Assembly: GCF_028389875.1 (NCBI RefSeq)
Contig: NC_084676.1
Location: forward strand, 1,612,001-1,676,000
DNA from: Rhea pennata
Taxonomy: Eukaryota > Chordata > Aves > Rheiformes > Rheidae
Direction of reading: 5' to 3'
Length of the DNA: 64,000 nt
Shown here one piece after another: positions 18,574-31,285 of the stretch. The stretch's first letter is position 1, and every line of letters starts with the position of its first letter. The translations under genes were made by a program, and so were the position numbers. A model generated the notes under the pieces. It was given only the letters and a program-made list of their open reading frames with translations, made no database searches and was not told the origin of the DNA.

Positions 18574-19067
18574 GGTCGGAGCTCTACCCTTCGGTGCGAG
18601 GAAGCCCTCACCGTGCGCCAGGCGCAGGAACAGGGAGTGCGCAAAGCCTGTGAGCCCCCTTCGAGTTTCCCCGCTGACCGCCGCGGCCGCTCTGCCGCGC
18701 TTGCCCAGCGGCGCCCCGGGCTCGCGGCTCGCGGCGGCTCGGCCGGGCTCGGGCGGCGGCGCGGGGCGGGCGAGCGCTCGGCCGGGCCGGCGGCAGCAGT
18801 CCCCGCCGCGGGCCGCAGGGTGGTGCTGTTGGCCAAGGCGGCGCTGCCGCGGCGCTGCGGCGCGGGGAGGCGGCGGCGGCGGCGGGCGGGGCGGCTGGCG
18901 GTGCTCGGAGCGAGCCGCTGCCGGGCCACCTCGGCCGCCCTCGGCGCCGCGGAGCGGACTCGGCGAGCAGGGGCGCCCGCCCGCGAGGCTGCCGGCTTTC
19001 CGAGCGCGAATTGCCCCGGAGGAGCGGGCAGCGATCCGCGAGACGCGGCGCGTCCGCCGAGCCCGGC
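18574..19067 (+). promoter_or_regulatory. GC-rich 5' region of beta-type gene 2
   Basis: CpG-dense. It has extra bases giving CTCGCGGCTCGCGGCGG, shared only with unit 3, which helps to pair units 2 and 3 here. Confidence 0.5.
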
Positions 19068-21509
19068 ATGGCGTCTGCAAGGCAAGTGCTTTGTCTCTGT
19101 GCTTTTCTGTGCGTGCCGCAGGCTCGCTCCGAGCCCGTTCGCTACTCCGTCGCCGAGGAGAGGGAGAGCGGCTCCCTGGTGGCTCATGTCGCCAAGGACG
19201 TGGGGCTGGACGTGGCGCAGCTGCGGGCTCGCGAGGCCCGCCTTGTTTCGGAGGACAGCCGGCAGTATTTTCGCTTAGACCCCCGCACCGGCCGCCTGGC
19301 AGTTAGGGAGAGGATCGATCGGGAGGAGATCTGCGGCCAGGCCGTCACGTGCACCGTCCCCTTTGAGTTACTGCTGGCCAACCCGCTGCAGTTCTTTCGC
19401 ATCGAAGTGGCCGTAGAGGATATCAATGACCACGCGCCAGTTTTCCCGGAGGAACAAGTGACTTTTAAGATCCCGGAAACGAGCGATCCGGGGTCCCGTT
19501 TCCCGCTGGAGGGGGCTCGGGACCTAGATGTTGGCAGCAACAGCCTGCAGGCCTACAGCATCGCTCCCGAGAACGAGCATTTCAGCGTCTCTTTACGCAG
19601 TCTCAGTGAAGGCAGCAGGTCGGTCGAATTAGTCCTGGAAAAGGCGCTGGACAGAGAGGAGCAAGAGGAGATTGCTTTCAGCCTGATTGCCACGGACGGG
19701 GGCTCTCCGCCCCGCAGCGGGACGGCCCAGGTCCGCATCCTTGTCCTAGACGCAAATGACAACGCTCCCGTCTTCACGCAGGAGCTGTACAGAGGACAGA
19801 TTTTGGAAAATGCCCCGGAGGACTCGGTGGTTCTCCGTGTGGTCGCAACTGACGCGGATGCGGGGGTTAACGGGGAGATATCATACTCGTTCAGTCAAGC
19901 GGTGGGGCACAGCCCCTCGGCATTCAAGATCGACCCGCTGAGTGGTGAAATTCGTGTCAGCCAGCCTCTGGATTTCGAAGCGGCGGAGAAACACGAGCTC
20001 AGCGTGCGCGCCACTGACGGCGGGGGTCTCTCCGCGCTCTGCAGGGTGGTGGTGGAGGTGGCGGATGTGAACGACAACGCGCCGGAGCTAGTGGTGAGTT
20101 CCTTCAGCAGCCCCCTGGCCGAGAGCGCCTTGCCCGGGACGGTGGTGGGCCTCTTTGTCGTTAAGGACCGGGACGCCGGGGACAACGGGAAGGTCGTCTG
20201 TTCGCTGCAGGAGCAGCCGGCTTTCTCGCTGAGGCCCGCCTACAAGAATTACTACGAGCTGGTGACAGCGAGCGCCCTGGACCGGGAGGAGACGGCGCAG
20301 TACGTCCTCGCCGTCACGGCGGCCGACGCGGGGTCCCCGCCCCTCACGACCACGCAGACCTTCACGGTGGACATCTCCGACGTCAACGACAACGGGCCCG
20401 TCTTCAACCAGACGTCGTACACCATGTACGTGCGTGAGAACAACGAGCCGTCCGCGCTCGTCGGGGCCGTCCAGGCCGCGGACCGGGACGTGGGGCCCAA
20501 CGCCAAGGTGACCTATTCGCTGGCGCCGGGCCGCCCCGCGGAGCGGGGCCCGCGCTCCTACGTCTCCGTGAACTCCGAGAACGGGAACGTGTTTGTGCTG
20601 CGGCCGCTGGACTACGAGCAGCTGAGGCAGCTGGAGGTGGTGGTGAGCGCCGCCGACTCGGGCTCGCCGCCCCTCAGCGCCAACGTCACCGTCCGCGTCC
20701 TGGTGGTGGACGAAAACGACAACGCGCCCGTGGTCCTGCACCCGGCGCAGGACAGCTCGCCGCCGTCCAGCGAGCTGGTGCCCACGTCGGCCGAGGCGGG
20801 CTACCTCGTCACCAAAGTGGTGGCCGTCGACGCCGACTCGGGGCAGAACGCGTGGCTTTCGTACCACCTGCTCAAGGCAACGGACCCCGGGCTCTTCGCC
20901 GTGGGGACCCAAAGCGGGGAGGTGCGGCTGAGGAGGCCGCTGACGGAGAGGGACGCCGTGAAGCAGAAGCTGGTCGTCCTGGTGCGGGACAACGGGCGGC
21001 CGCCGCTGTCCGCCACCGCGGCGCTGGGCGCGCTGCTGCTCGATGGCTTCTCGGACGCGCACATGCCGCGCAGCGGCCTGGCCGCGGAGGACGAGGGCGG
21101 CTCCCTGACGCTTTATTTAATCCTCTCGCTGGCCTTCGTCTCGATCCTCTTCCTCGCTTCGGCCGCAGCCTTCGTCGCTTGCAAGGTGTGCAAGAGGAAG
21201 GCGCTGAAAGAGGGCCCCGTGCTTTACGGCCCCGGCGACTTCCAGAGCAGCCTGGCCGACGCAGCCGGCACGGCGACTCTGCCGCACGCCTACTGCTACG
21301 AGGTCAGCCTCACAACGGGCTCGGGCAGCAGCGAGTTCAAGTTCCTGAAGCCGGTCCTCGCCGGCCTGCCGCCGCAGCGCTGCGGCACGGCCGCGGGCGC
21401 GGCCGGCGAAGAGGATCTCGCCGGGGACTTCCCCCCCGCCGGGGACCCGCGTCCGCAGAGCCATGGGACGCTGCCGGCGGGACCGTTCAGCAGGCTGGCC
21501 TTCGAGTAG
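19068..21509 (+). CDS. Beta-type clustered protocadherin, copy 2 (813 aa)
   Basis: Same start context, length and domain order as the copy at 3206: signal peptide, six EC domains, membrane helix, tail with SSEFKFLKP, own stop, no splice donor. Differences from copy 1: residues 175-185 read SLRSLSEGSRS in EC2, L240 in place of R240 at the start of EC3, the EC4-EC5 linker is NDNGP in place of NDNAP (residue 443), and the tail has TTGSGSS and EEDLAGDFPP. The protein is identical to copy 3 by eye. Predicted to be a functional single-exon gene. Confidence 0.93.
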   Translation: MASARQVLCLCAFLCVPQARSEPVRYSVAEERESGSLVAHVAKDVGLDVAQLRAREARLVSEDSRQYFRLDPRTGRLAVRERIDREEICGQAVTCTVPFELLLANPLQFFRIEVAVEDINDHAPVFPEEQVTFKIPETSDPGSRFPLEGARDLDVGSNSLQAYSIAPENEHFSVSLRSLSEGSRSVELVLEKALDREEQEEIAFSLIATDGGSPPRSGTAQVRILVLDANDNAPVFTQELYRGQILENAPEDSVVLRVVATDADAGVNGEISYSFSQAVGHSPSAFKIDPLSGEIRVSQPLDFEAAEKHELSVRATDGGGLSALCRVVVEVADVNDNAPELVVSSFSSPLAESALPGTVVGLFVVKDRDAGDNGKVVCSLQEQPAFSLRPAYKNYYELVTASALDREETAQYVLAVTAADAGSPPLTTTQTFTVDISDVNDNGPVFNQTSYTMYVRENNEPSALVGAVQAADRDVGPNAKVTYSLAPGRPAERGPRSYVSVNSENGNVFVLRPLDYEQLRQLEVVVSAADSGSPPLSANVTVRVLVVDENDNAPVVLHPAQDSSPPSSELVPTSAEAGYLVTKVVAVDADSGQNAWLSYHLLKATDPGLFAVGTQSGEVRLRRPLTERDAVKQKLVVLVRDNGRPPLSATAALGALLLDGFSDAHMPRSGLAAEDEGGSLTLYLILSLAFVSILFLASAAAFVACKVCKRKALKEGPVLYGPGDFQSSLADAAGTATLPHAYCYEVSLTTGSGSSEFKFLKPVLAGLPPQRCGTAAGAAGEEDLAGDFPPAGDPRPQSHGTLPAGPFSRLAFE

Positions 21510-21611
21510 CGCCACGGGAGCAAATCAACGGCTTGATGCCTCCCTCCCCAAACGGCGTGCAATGCCCTCACTTGGCTGACCGTGGATTTGCTGCCGCCAC
21601 CAGCCCCACCA

Positions 21612-21679
21612 GGAAAAAAAAAAAAAAAAAAAAGAAAAGAAAGAAAGAAAGAAAGAAAGAAAAAAGAAAGAAAAAGAAA
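21612..21679 (+). repeat. A/GAAA microsatellite, unit 2
   Basis: A pure A run of about 20 followed by GAAA repeats. Same total length as unit 3 but a different order of G interruptions. Confidence 0.85.
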
Positions 21680-21910
21680 CTAAAAGTTGTCTTCCTCAAT
21701 TTGTTCCTAATTATTTAATTGTTTTCCTTTCTTCTGTGGTCGTTTCTGAAGTGCTTGCGGGGCAGAATTAATTCTGGAGTGTCCCATTCAGCCCTTGATG
21801 ACTCTTGGAAGTCCTCACATCCATCCCTTTTGAATCGCCCTCTTCCACCTTATCAGTCGGTAGAGGTAGTTTTGTGCGGGTGCAGATGACTCAGCTTGTC
21901 GGGGGAGATT

Positions 21911-21970
21911 AATAAAACGCCCAGCCAGGTCTCCCTCGTACCCGAAATTGGTGAGTGTGGGCGGGGAGGG
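21911..21970 (+). terminator. Polyadenylation signal of beta-type gene 2
   Basis: AATAAA at 21911-21916 with a GT-rich stretch (TTGGTGAGTGTGGGCGGGG) 35-55 bases later. Confidence 0.65.
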
Positions 21971-22580
21971 AGGGAGGCGATGTCCTGGAAGTCGCTTCGG
22001 AGAGATAGCAGGATTCGTGATGCCGGGATAGACTGTAACAATACCAAACCGTGCAAAGGGTTTAAATCTGAGCGGATGGTTGTAGAGAAACTGCGCGTGT
22101 CTCTTCAGGGCTTTCCTCTGAAGTTAGAACTGACGTGAAGGGCCGATGCTGTATTCATCGTCGCAAGCTCTGCAATCTCCCCCCCAACCCCACACACACA
22201 CACGCCCCCTAATTTTCCTTTCTGTATGCTAACTCTCTGTTATCGGTGTTTTCCGCATGCTCTGAACACTGGGGCTGCCACTCGCAATGTATGAATGCCT
22301 TGTGTGAGCGATGACTGTGGAGCACTAAGTGTTCTGAAACCCTGGCGTTGCATGCAATTGGCGTTACAAAGTGGAAAAGTGTAAGCGTCCTTTGGTAATA
22401 GAAAACAATAAAAATATAAACATAATTAAAAAATCTCTCGGGGGCCATTCCTGCAATAAAATATAACTGGTATGCGGCAGCAGCTGTGGCCACATATTTC
22501 CATCATTCGACCCTCCATAAAAGACCCAGAGTGTGAGGGTTTGTTTGTGGTGCGGGGAAGGGGCTGCGAAAGATCTGAGT

Positions 22581-22893
22581 TCAATGGGCCTGTTTAGCCT
22601 GGAGAAGAGAAGACTGTGTGTGTGTGTTGGAGGGAAGATCTTATTAATGTCTATAAGTATCTGAAGGGAGGGTGTCAAGGGGAAGGTGCCGAACTCTTTC
22701 CAGCTGTCCCATGCAAAAAGACAAGAGGCAACAGGCAAAAACTGAACAGCAGGAAGTTCGCCTGAACGTGAGGAGGAATTTCTTCACTGTGAGAGTGACA
22801 GAGCACTGGAGCAGGTCGCCTGCTTGAGAAGGGGGGTTGCACTCGATGATCCCCAGAGGTCCCTTCCAACCTTAGCGATTCCGTGATTCTGTG
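22581..22893 (+). mobile_element. CR1 3' fragment, unit 2 (internally deleted)
   Basis: Same as at 6691-7003, including the 83-base internal deletion, which shows that units 1 and 2 share this segment by descent. Confidence 0.88.
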
Positions 22894-23580
22894 AGCACCA
22901 CGGGCTATCGGCCCTACACCTGCCGTGGCCCTGCGCATGCAAAGGCGCCTGGAAGTCAGAGAGGTGCTGCTCCAGAGCCCCGCTTGTCCTTAGCGACGTG
23001 CTGGAGCGAAGGCGCCGTGTGAGCACGTGGGCTCCACAGACAGCTGTACCTAGAATGGCAGCTGTAGGACCTTACCTACAGAGGTACACACAAATGCGTT
23101 ATTTAGAAACGTGTCTGGATTTAGAGGTGTCGGCGGGTTCATAGGAGGGGGCATCTCAGAGACACACGGGTTCCTTTTCCTTTTAATGGTCGTGTGTTAT
23201 AATACAGAGAGTGCCTGCAGAAAGCAAAAGCCTGTATTTTCTCCCCCACGAGACGGCCACGCTGCTGCTGCAGCCTGTCTTGCCCAGGTTCCTGTTGCGC
23301 CTGAAACTCCTTCCCCTCACATCCGACCATGCCCTTTCTGCACCGTTGCTCAAGTCTTTGAATGCTGCTGGAAGTTGTTTGGAATCTGACGTGTAGATCT
23401 GCGGAGCATGGTGGGGTGAAGACGCGGCTGAATCGTGAAGGTGTGCTCTCGCGTCTCGGTGCAGTATCGTGAAGCGTGTTGTAAGCCGAGATTCGCATAT
23501 GCGCATAAGAACGAGCGGAGAGGAGCGGAGCAGCGATTAGCTTTGCCGGCGCTAGAGCGCTGCAGTGATTCCTGGAGGCT
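22894..23580. other. Spacer and 5' flank of gamma-A gene 2
   Basis: Indistinguishable from 7004-7690; nothing recognised. Confidence 0.5.
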
Positions 23581-23600
23581 GCAAGTGTCGCTGTCTGCTC
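23581..23600 (+). promoter_or_regulatory. Candidate Pcdh CGCT-box element, unit 2
   Basis: Same 20 bases as at 7691, again about 180 bases before the ATG. Tentative. Confidence 0.4.
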
Positions 23601-23779
23601 ACGATGGGCCGCTCGGCAGCCCGAGAGCGCGAGAAGAGAAGCGAGCCCGAGAGAGAGGAGCCGCCGGAGTGCAAGGACAGCGCAGGAAAGAGCAGGGTGC
23701 GGTCGGAGCCGGCTTGTGCTGTTGGCAGTGGAGATTCAGCCGGGAGGAGAGCGGCGGAAGCGGTGGCCCGAGCTTTGAA

Positions 23780-26221
23780 ATGTGGCCGCGAGAGAGGCGC
23801 CGGGACCGCCGAGGGCGAGCGCTGCTGTGGTGCGCCTGGGTGGCGGCGTGGGAGCTGGCGCGGGGGCAGCTGCGCTACTCGGTGCCCGAGGAGATGCAGA
23901 AGGGCTCTTTCGTGGGCGACGTGGCCAAGGACCTGGCGCTGGAGCTGGCGGCGCTCCGCGACCGCGGCGCCCGTGTAGTGTCCGAAGGTAGGAGTCAGTA
24001 TTTTGCTCTGCATGAGAAGACCGGCCATTTAGTGACGGCGGCACGGATAGACAGAGAGCAGGTCTGCGAAGCCGCGGATGGGTGTGTGCTGCGCTGTGAG
24101 GTGATAGTGGAGGGCGAAATGAAGGTTTATGCCATCGAAGTGGAAATCAGGGACATTAATGACAACGCGCCCAGCTTCCGAGAGGCAGAACCGCAAGTGA
24201 AAGTGAGCGAAATAACAGCTCCGGGATCACGTTTTCCTCTGGCTGAGGCTCACGACCCGGACAGCCGGAGCAATTCCGTGCAGCGCTACGAGCTGAGCGG
24301 CGACGAGCACTTCTCCCTGGCCGTGCAGACGGCACCCGATGGGGAGGAGCGTCCCGAGCTGGTGCTGGCGAAGGCGCTGGACCGGGAGGAAAGCGCCTTT
24401 CACGACCTGGTGCTCAGGGCGGTGGACGGCGGGGAGCCGGCGCGCACGGGCACGGCGCGGATCCGCGTGGTCGTGCTGGACGCGAACGACAACGCGCCGG
24501 TGTTCAGCCAGGCGGTGTACACGGTGCGCGTGCGGGAGGACGTGCCCGTGGGCTCCACGCTGCTCACCGTGAGGGCCACCGATGCCGACGACGGGCTGAA
24601 CGGAGAGGTGAAATACTCATTTCAAAAGATTTCAGTGAAAGCATCGGAAATATTCCAACTGGACGCCGAAACGGGAGCGATCACCCTTGTTAGGAGCCTG
24701 GACTTCGAAGAAGGCGATTCCTACGAACTGGAAGTGGAGGCAAAGGACGGTGGGGGCCTTTTCGACACAGCCAAAGTCGTGATCGCGGTGACTGACGTGA
24801 ACGACAACGCGCCCGAGATCTCCGTGCGGTCGCTGGTGAGCGCGGTGTCCGAGGACTCTCCGGCCGGGACGGTGGTGGCCCTGCTGCACGTGCAGGACCG
24901 GGACTCGGGGGCGAACGGGGAGGTGAGGTGCTCGCTGGGCGCGGGGCTGCCGTTCCGCCTGCGGAGCTCGCTGGGCAGCTACTACAGCGTGGTGACGGCG
25001 AGGGAGCTGGACCGCGAGGAGGTGTCGGAGTACAACGTGACGGTGCGAGCGACGGACAGCGGGTCGCCGGCGCTGTGGAGCAGCGCGGTGCTGCCGCTGC
25101 GGGTGCTGGACGTGAACGACAACGCGCCGGTGTTCGCGGAGGCGCGCTACAGCGCCCGGCTGCGCGAGAACAACGCCAAGGGCGCGCTGGTGCTGCGGGT
25201 GCGGGCGGCGGACGCGGACTGGGGGCAGAACGCGCGTGTGCGGTACCGGCTGTGGGAGGGGCAGGTGCGGGGCGCGCCGCTCTCGTCGTACGTGTCGGTG
25301 CACGCGGAGACGGGCGCGCTGTACGCGCTGCGCTCCTTCGACTACGAGGAGGTGCGCGAGGTGGGGCTGTGGGTGCAGGCGGAGGACGGGGGCGCGCCGG
25401 CGCTGAGCAGCAACGTGTCGGTGCGGCTCTTCATCGTGGACGAGAACGACAACGCGCCGCAGGTGCTGTACCCGCCACCGGCGGCAGCAGCAGCAGCGGG
25501 TCCGGGCTTGGGCTGGACGGGCGTGGAGCTGGCGCCGCGCTCGGCGGAGCCCGGGGCGCTGGTGGCCAAGGTGGTGGCGGTGGACGCGGACTCGGGGCAG
25601 AACGCGTGGCTCTCCTACGAGCTGGCCAAGGCCACGGAGCCGGGGCTCTTCCGCGTGGGGCTGCACAGCGGCGAGGTGCGCACGGCGCGGTCCCCGCTGG
25701 CGCGCGACGCGCTGCGGCAGAGCCTGGTGGTGGTGGTGAAGGACCACGGGCAGCCGGCGCTGTCGGCCACGGCCACGCTGACGGTGGTGCTGGCCGAGAG
25801 CGTGGCCGAGCTGCTCTCGGAGCTGGGCGGCGCGGCGGCGCCGGGCGAGCCCCCCGGCAGCCTGACGCGCTGGCTGGTGGTGGCCGTGGCGGCCGTGTGC
25901 TGCCTCTTCCTCGCCTTCCTGCTGGCGCTGCTGGCGCTGCACCTGCGGCGCTGGCGCCGCTCACGGCTGCTGGCGGTGGGCGGCGGCGCCTTGCGCGCCG
26001 TCCCGGCCTCGCCCTTCGTGGGCATCGACGGCGTCCGCGCCTTCCTGCACTCCTACTCGCACGAGGTCTCGCTCACGGCCGGCTCGCGCAAGAGCCAGCT
26101 CCGCTCCCCGGGCGCCAGCTGCTCCAACACGCTCACGCCCGCGCCGCCGCCCGACCAGTGCGCTGCGCTGCTGCCCCAGGAGCCCTCGAGCGCCGCCGAC
26201 CACAGCGGAGACGCCCTGCTG
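23780..26221 (+). CDS. PCDHGA: Gamma-A-type protocadherin variable exon, copy 2 (814 codons)
   Basis: Encodes the same protein as the copy at 7890, residue for residue as far as I can compare: signal peptide, EC1 to EC6, membrane helix, gamma-A tail (SYSHEVSLTAGSRKSQL) and a CTG|GTGAGT donor in phase 0. It carries the EC3 variant KYSFQKISVKASEIF. Because copies 1 and 2 are identical they would give the same recognition specificity, which is unusual for neighbouring Pcdh isoforms and points to very recent duplication or an assembly artefact. Confidence 0.92.
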
Positions 26222-26281
26222 GTGAGTCCCTCGAGCGAGACTGTTACGCGGCTTTTATGCTACGCTGTGGTGCTGCTCTAG

Positions 26282-27504
26282 ACTTCTCCAGACCCCCGCT
26301 TCCCTCTCTGTGCGGGGCTTTCTTTGTGCTGGGAGCCCGCGGGCACCGATACGTTGTTTGCCAACATCTCTTGCTCAGCTGCAACAGAGGCTGCTCGTTC
26401 GTTTGCTCGTTCGTTTTGCTGCGGCGTTACACTTTGTGTGAAGTGCAGGAGATGTGAGTGCGCTTTTGTGTTCGATACTGTTTTTGCCTGGGGAGTAGCC
26501 GTCAACGCTGTGTTAGGAGAAGAGGTGCCTCTCTTGGAAAGAGCACGTGTCCTTTCTAAAAGCAGGACCTTAAACCGTGTCTTTAAGCAGATAGATTGTC
26601 CGGCGACCCAGTCTTTGCTGTAGGACTGCGCATCTTTTACTTCAGCCTGGCACAGTTTACAGGCTTTGGCATCTGTGTGTTCCATCATAACAGTGTGGTG
26701 AGCCTGCAGCTGTACCTCCCTTTTGTGTGAGTGTGTGCACGCTGGTGCATCGTGTGGAGAAATGGTGCGAGCAGCTGCAGTTTGGATGGTGAGAATTTGA
26801 ACATTATGAGGTTCAAAGACAATCTTACAAGTTATAAAAGTGTTGAGGGGAGTGGTGGGGGAGCTCTGCTGAGGGACTGCTGAAGGGTTAGTGGTTGGCT
26901 TCATTCCCCTTCTGCCTGGGAAGGCCTCCTGTCTCCCTCTTATCTACTAGATACCTTTATCTGTACCTTTATTTGTACGGGCTGTGAGTGTTTTAATCTA
27001 AATTATTATGCCGTGATTCCCTCATTTCTGGAGGTTTCAAATGACAGCCGTGTTGGTTACCATGACCTGAAGCTAAGCCTCAGTGTACCTGATAATGGGC
27101 TGGAACTGCATGACAGGAGGAGCAGTTTGCATATCTACTGTAAAAGCTGAAAGCCACGGAAAGCATGTTGGCTTAACGTGTCTCAGCGTTAAACACTCTT
27201 GCTTGTGGCATAGGTAGGGCCAAAAGCCAGACACCTATGCATCACGGAAAGTATGTGCAGGCAGTGCAAGGAGAGGGGCAGGCTGGATTAGGAAGAGGAA
27301 GGTAGGTGGGTGAGCAGTGCAGTTGGCTGGGAATGCTTGGATTGAACATTTTGCACCAAGGCCTGTGACAGTTGTGCTCAGACCCTGTTATTGCTACCCT
27401 TAAAGGTGGCAAAAGTCCTCTGAGGAGTGTGTCTTCAGGCAATAACTCCGTGTTTATGGAAGGGCTGCATGCTAGAATGCCTAACAATGTGTGTGGGAAA
27501 TCTT
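26282..27504. other. Intronic/intergenic spacer, unit 2
   Basis: Matches 10392-11614; no gene recognised. Confidence 0.5.
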
Positions 27505-30008
27505 AATGCATGCAGCATGGGGAACAAACAGGGGGAGCTGGAGATCTGTGTGCAATCTCAGGGCCGTGATCTCATTGCAGTCATGGAGACGTGGTGGGAT
27601 AGCTCACATGACTGGAATGTTGCCATGGATGGGTATGTGCTTTTCAGGAGAGACAGGCCAGGAAGGCAAGGTGGTGGAGTTGCTCTTTATGTGAGAGAGC
27701 AACTCAAATGCATCGAGCTCTGCCTAGGCGGGGAGGAGGAGGAGGCATTTGAGGGCTTATGGGTGAAGATCAAAGGGCAGGCTAGCATGGGGGACACTGT
27801 TGTGGGAGTCTACTGCAGGCCACCTGACCAGGCAGAGAAAGTTGATGAGGCCTTCTGTAGACAGCTGGAGGCAGTCTCACAATCACAGGCCCTGGTTCTT
27901 GTGGGGGACTTCAACCACCCTGACATCTGCTGGAAGGACTACACAGCAAGGCACAAACAGTCCAGGAGGCTCCTGCAGAGCATTGATGATCACCTCTCGT
28001 CACAAATGGTGGAGGAGCGTACGAGGAAGGGTGTCCTGCTGGACCTTGTCCTTACCAACAGAGAGGGACTAGTCAGAGGTGTGAAGGTTGGGGGCAGCCT
28101 TGGCTGCAGTGACCGTGAGATGGTGGAGTTCAGAATGCAGCAGGAAAGAACTAAGGCAACAAGCAGGATTGGAACCCTGGACTTCAGGAGAGTGGACTTT
28201 GGGCTTTTCAGAGACATAATTGGTGGAGTCTCGTGAGTTAAGGCCCTAGAAGGAAGGGGGCTCCAGGAGAGCTGGCAAGTATTCAAGCATCACTTCTTCC
28301 AAGCTCAAGAGCGGTGCATCCCTATGAGTAAGAAGTGCAGCCAAAGGGGCAGGAGACCTGCATGGGTGAGCAAGGAGCTCTTGGCCAAATTCAGACAGAA
28401 GAAGAAAACACACAGACTGTGGAAGAGCGGACAGGCTCCTTGGGAGAATTATAGGACTGCAGTCAGAGTATGTAGAGATGTAGTGAGGAAGGCTAAGGCC
28501 CAGTTGGAGTTGAGTCTTGAAAGGGATGTCAAGGACAATAGGAAGGGCTTCTTCAAATACAGCAGCAGCAAGAGGAGGACTAGGGAAAATGTGGGCCCGC
28601 TACTGAATGGGGCAGGGGCCCTGTTGAAAAGGAATAGGGAGAAGGCAGAGTTACTGAATGCCTTCTTTGCTTCAGTCTTCACTGCTAAAGACAGCCCTCC
28701 TGATTCCTGCAGCCTGGACATGAGGGAGAAAGTCTGGAGAAGGGAAGACTTTCCTTTGGTTGAGGAGGATAGGATTAGAGACCTTCTGGGCAGGCTAGAT
28801 ATCCAGAGATCCATTGGCCCACAGGTGCGTGGGATGCACGCATGGGTACTGAGGGAGCTGGCGGATGTTGTTGCCAAGCCGCTCTCCATCATCTTTGAAA
28901 GGTCCTGGAGAACTGGAGAGGTTCCTGAGGACTGGAAGACAGCCAATGTCACTCTAGTCTTCAAGAAGGGCAAGGAGGAGGACCCAGACAACTATAGGCC
29001 AGTCAGCCTCACCTCCATCCCTGGAAAGGTGATGGAACAGCTCATTCTAGATGTCATCTGCAGACATACAGAGGAAAAGAAGGTGATCGGGAGTAGTCAG
29101 CATGGATTCACCAAGGGGAAATCCTGCTTAACCAATCTGATAACCTTCTATGATGGAATGACTGGCTGGTTAGATGAGGGGAGAGCAGTGCACATTGTGT
29201 ACCTTGACTTCAGCAAGGCTTTCGACGCTGTCTCCCATACTGTCCTCCTAGAAAAGCTCAGGAAGTGTGGGTTAGACGAGTGGACAGTGAGGTGGATTAA
29301 GAACTGGCTGAAAGGCAGAGCTCAGAGGGTTGTCATCAGTGGTGTGGAGTCTAGTTGGAGGCCTGTGGCTAGTGGCGTCCCCCAGGGCTCAGTTCTGTGT
29401 CCCATCCTGTTCAACTTTTTCATCAATGATCTGGATGAGGGGACAGAGTGCCTCCTCAGCAAGTTTGTGGATGATACCAAGCTGGGAGGAGTGGCCGACA
29501 CACCTGAGGGCTGTGCTGCCATTCAGAGAGACCTGGACAGGCTGGAGAGTTGGGCAGAGGGGAACCTCCTGAGGTTCAACAAGGGCAAGTGCAGAGTCCT
29601 GCACCTAGGGAGAAATAACCCTAGGCACCAGTACAAGCTGGGGGCTCACCTTCTGGAGAGCAGCTCTGCAGAGAAAGACCTGGGAGTGCTGGTGGACGAC
29701 AGATTGACCATGAGCCAGCAATGTGCCCTTGTGGCCAAGAAGGCCAATGGTATCCTGGGCTGCATTAGGAAGAGTGCTGCCAGCAGGTCGAGGGAGATGA
29801 TCCTGCCCCTCTACTCAGCCCTGGGGAGGCCTCATCTCAAGTACTGTGTCCAGTTGTGGGCTCCCCAGGACAAGGGAGACATGGAGCTGCTGGAGAGAGT
29901 CCAGCGTAGGGCTACAAAGATGATCAGAGGGCTGGAGCATCTGCCCTACGAGGAAAGGCTGCGCAAGCTGGGCCTCCTCAGCCTGGGGAAGAGAAGACTG
30001 AGGGGGGG
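27505..30008 (+). pseudogene. CR1 ORF2, unit 2
   Basis: Same endonuclease and reverse transcriptase motifs as unit 1, with the same TGA (28234-28236), the same SDR in place of SDH, and the same G-run frameshift near 30002-30008. Confidence 0.88.
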
Positions 30009-30334
30009 ATCTTATCAATGTGTACAAGTTCCTGAAGGGAGGGTGTCAAGGGGATGGGGACAAAATCCTGTGACAGGACAAGAGGCAATGGGCAGAAATT
30101 GAAGCACAGGAAGTTCCGCCTGAACATGAGGGGGAACTTCTTCACTGTGAGAGTGACAGAGCACTGGACCAGGTTGCCTAGAGAGGTTGTGGAATCTCCT
30201 TCTCTGGAGATCTTCAAGGCCCGCCTGGATGCAGCCCTGTCTACCATGCTCTGGGTGACCCTGCTGAGTGGGGAGGTTGGACTAGATGATCTCCAGAGGT
30301 CCCTTCCAACCTCACTGATTCTAGGATTCTATGA
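27505..30334 (+). mobile_element. CR1 LINE, 5'-truncated, unit 2
   Basis: Same limits and same content as the unit 1 CR1, including the trimmed left end. Confidence 0.93.
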
Positions 30335-31285
30335 TTTACACTTATGGCTTCACAGGCATAGAGGTGGAGCAGGCCACCTAGCATAAAATGTGTGGGAGCT
30401 CATGCAAGTCTCTGGAAATGAGGGAAAGGGCTCTCCCCTTCTGTGTAAGCCAAAGCAATCATTTGGGGCCTAGCTTGCAACCGGAGGCCTCACTGGCTTG
30501 CAGGGGCTCTGGGGGTGAATTTTCAAGGCAGACTTGTGGGAAAACAGCTGTGAATTACCGTAGTGAAGCACTTGCCTCACTGGGGTCCCCTGCAGGCATT
30601 GGCTGTGTACATTGATAACCAAAACGGAATGAGAAATCTGAGGTGCTGCTTTGTGAGGAGGAACTTGGGGAGAACACTTGCATATGCCACCACCAATTGC
30701 TTACTCCAAAAGGTAAGTGGGAGGTTAACAGGCATGACTGCCTACCCTCTGGCACCTCTGATACCCCTCTTTACAGCTGGCCGCACACTAACACAGTATG
30801 GTCTGGTGCAGAGTGCTTCTGGCAAAGAAGCACGTGGCTTCCTCTTGGTGTGGCGTCCTGCATTCCATCCCGGGGCTGCAACTAGGCCTTCTCCAACGGC
30901 AGAAGGAAGGCCACAGTTGCTGGCAGGCATACTTTGAGCACACGAGCAGTGTGTTAAAATGTGAGATCGTTGTTATGGTGGGCCTCGAGCTGCAGAGATT
31001 TCAGCCAAGCCCACCTCAACGGCTTTATGGACAGAACCAGAGTCAGTGTCAGGCTGTGCTCAGAACCTGCTGTGTTTTGCACCTGCCTTTTCTCTGCCAA
31101 CCAGGTACAGAGGTAGAGGGAAGGAGCAAGTTTAAGGAGCGGTTCAGTTATATTGGTATGGTATCATGTGTGTTATCCCTGGTGCCCAGCTTTCTCAGTC
31201 AGCATTACTTGTCGCTTTTGCTCTAAGCAGCAGCTCATTAGGGTTCCTCACACACAAATACAATGGGTGCACATGGTCTTGTTCC
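30335..31285 (+). repeat. Repeat A1, right part, unit 2
   Basis: Copy of 14445-15395 at offset 15,890. Confidence 0.75.
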
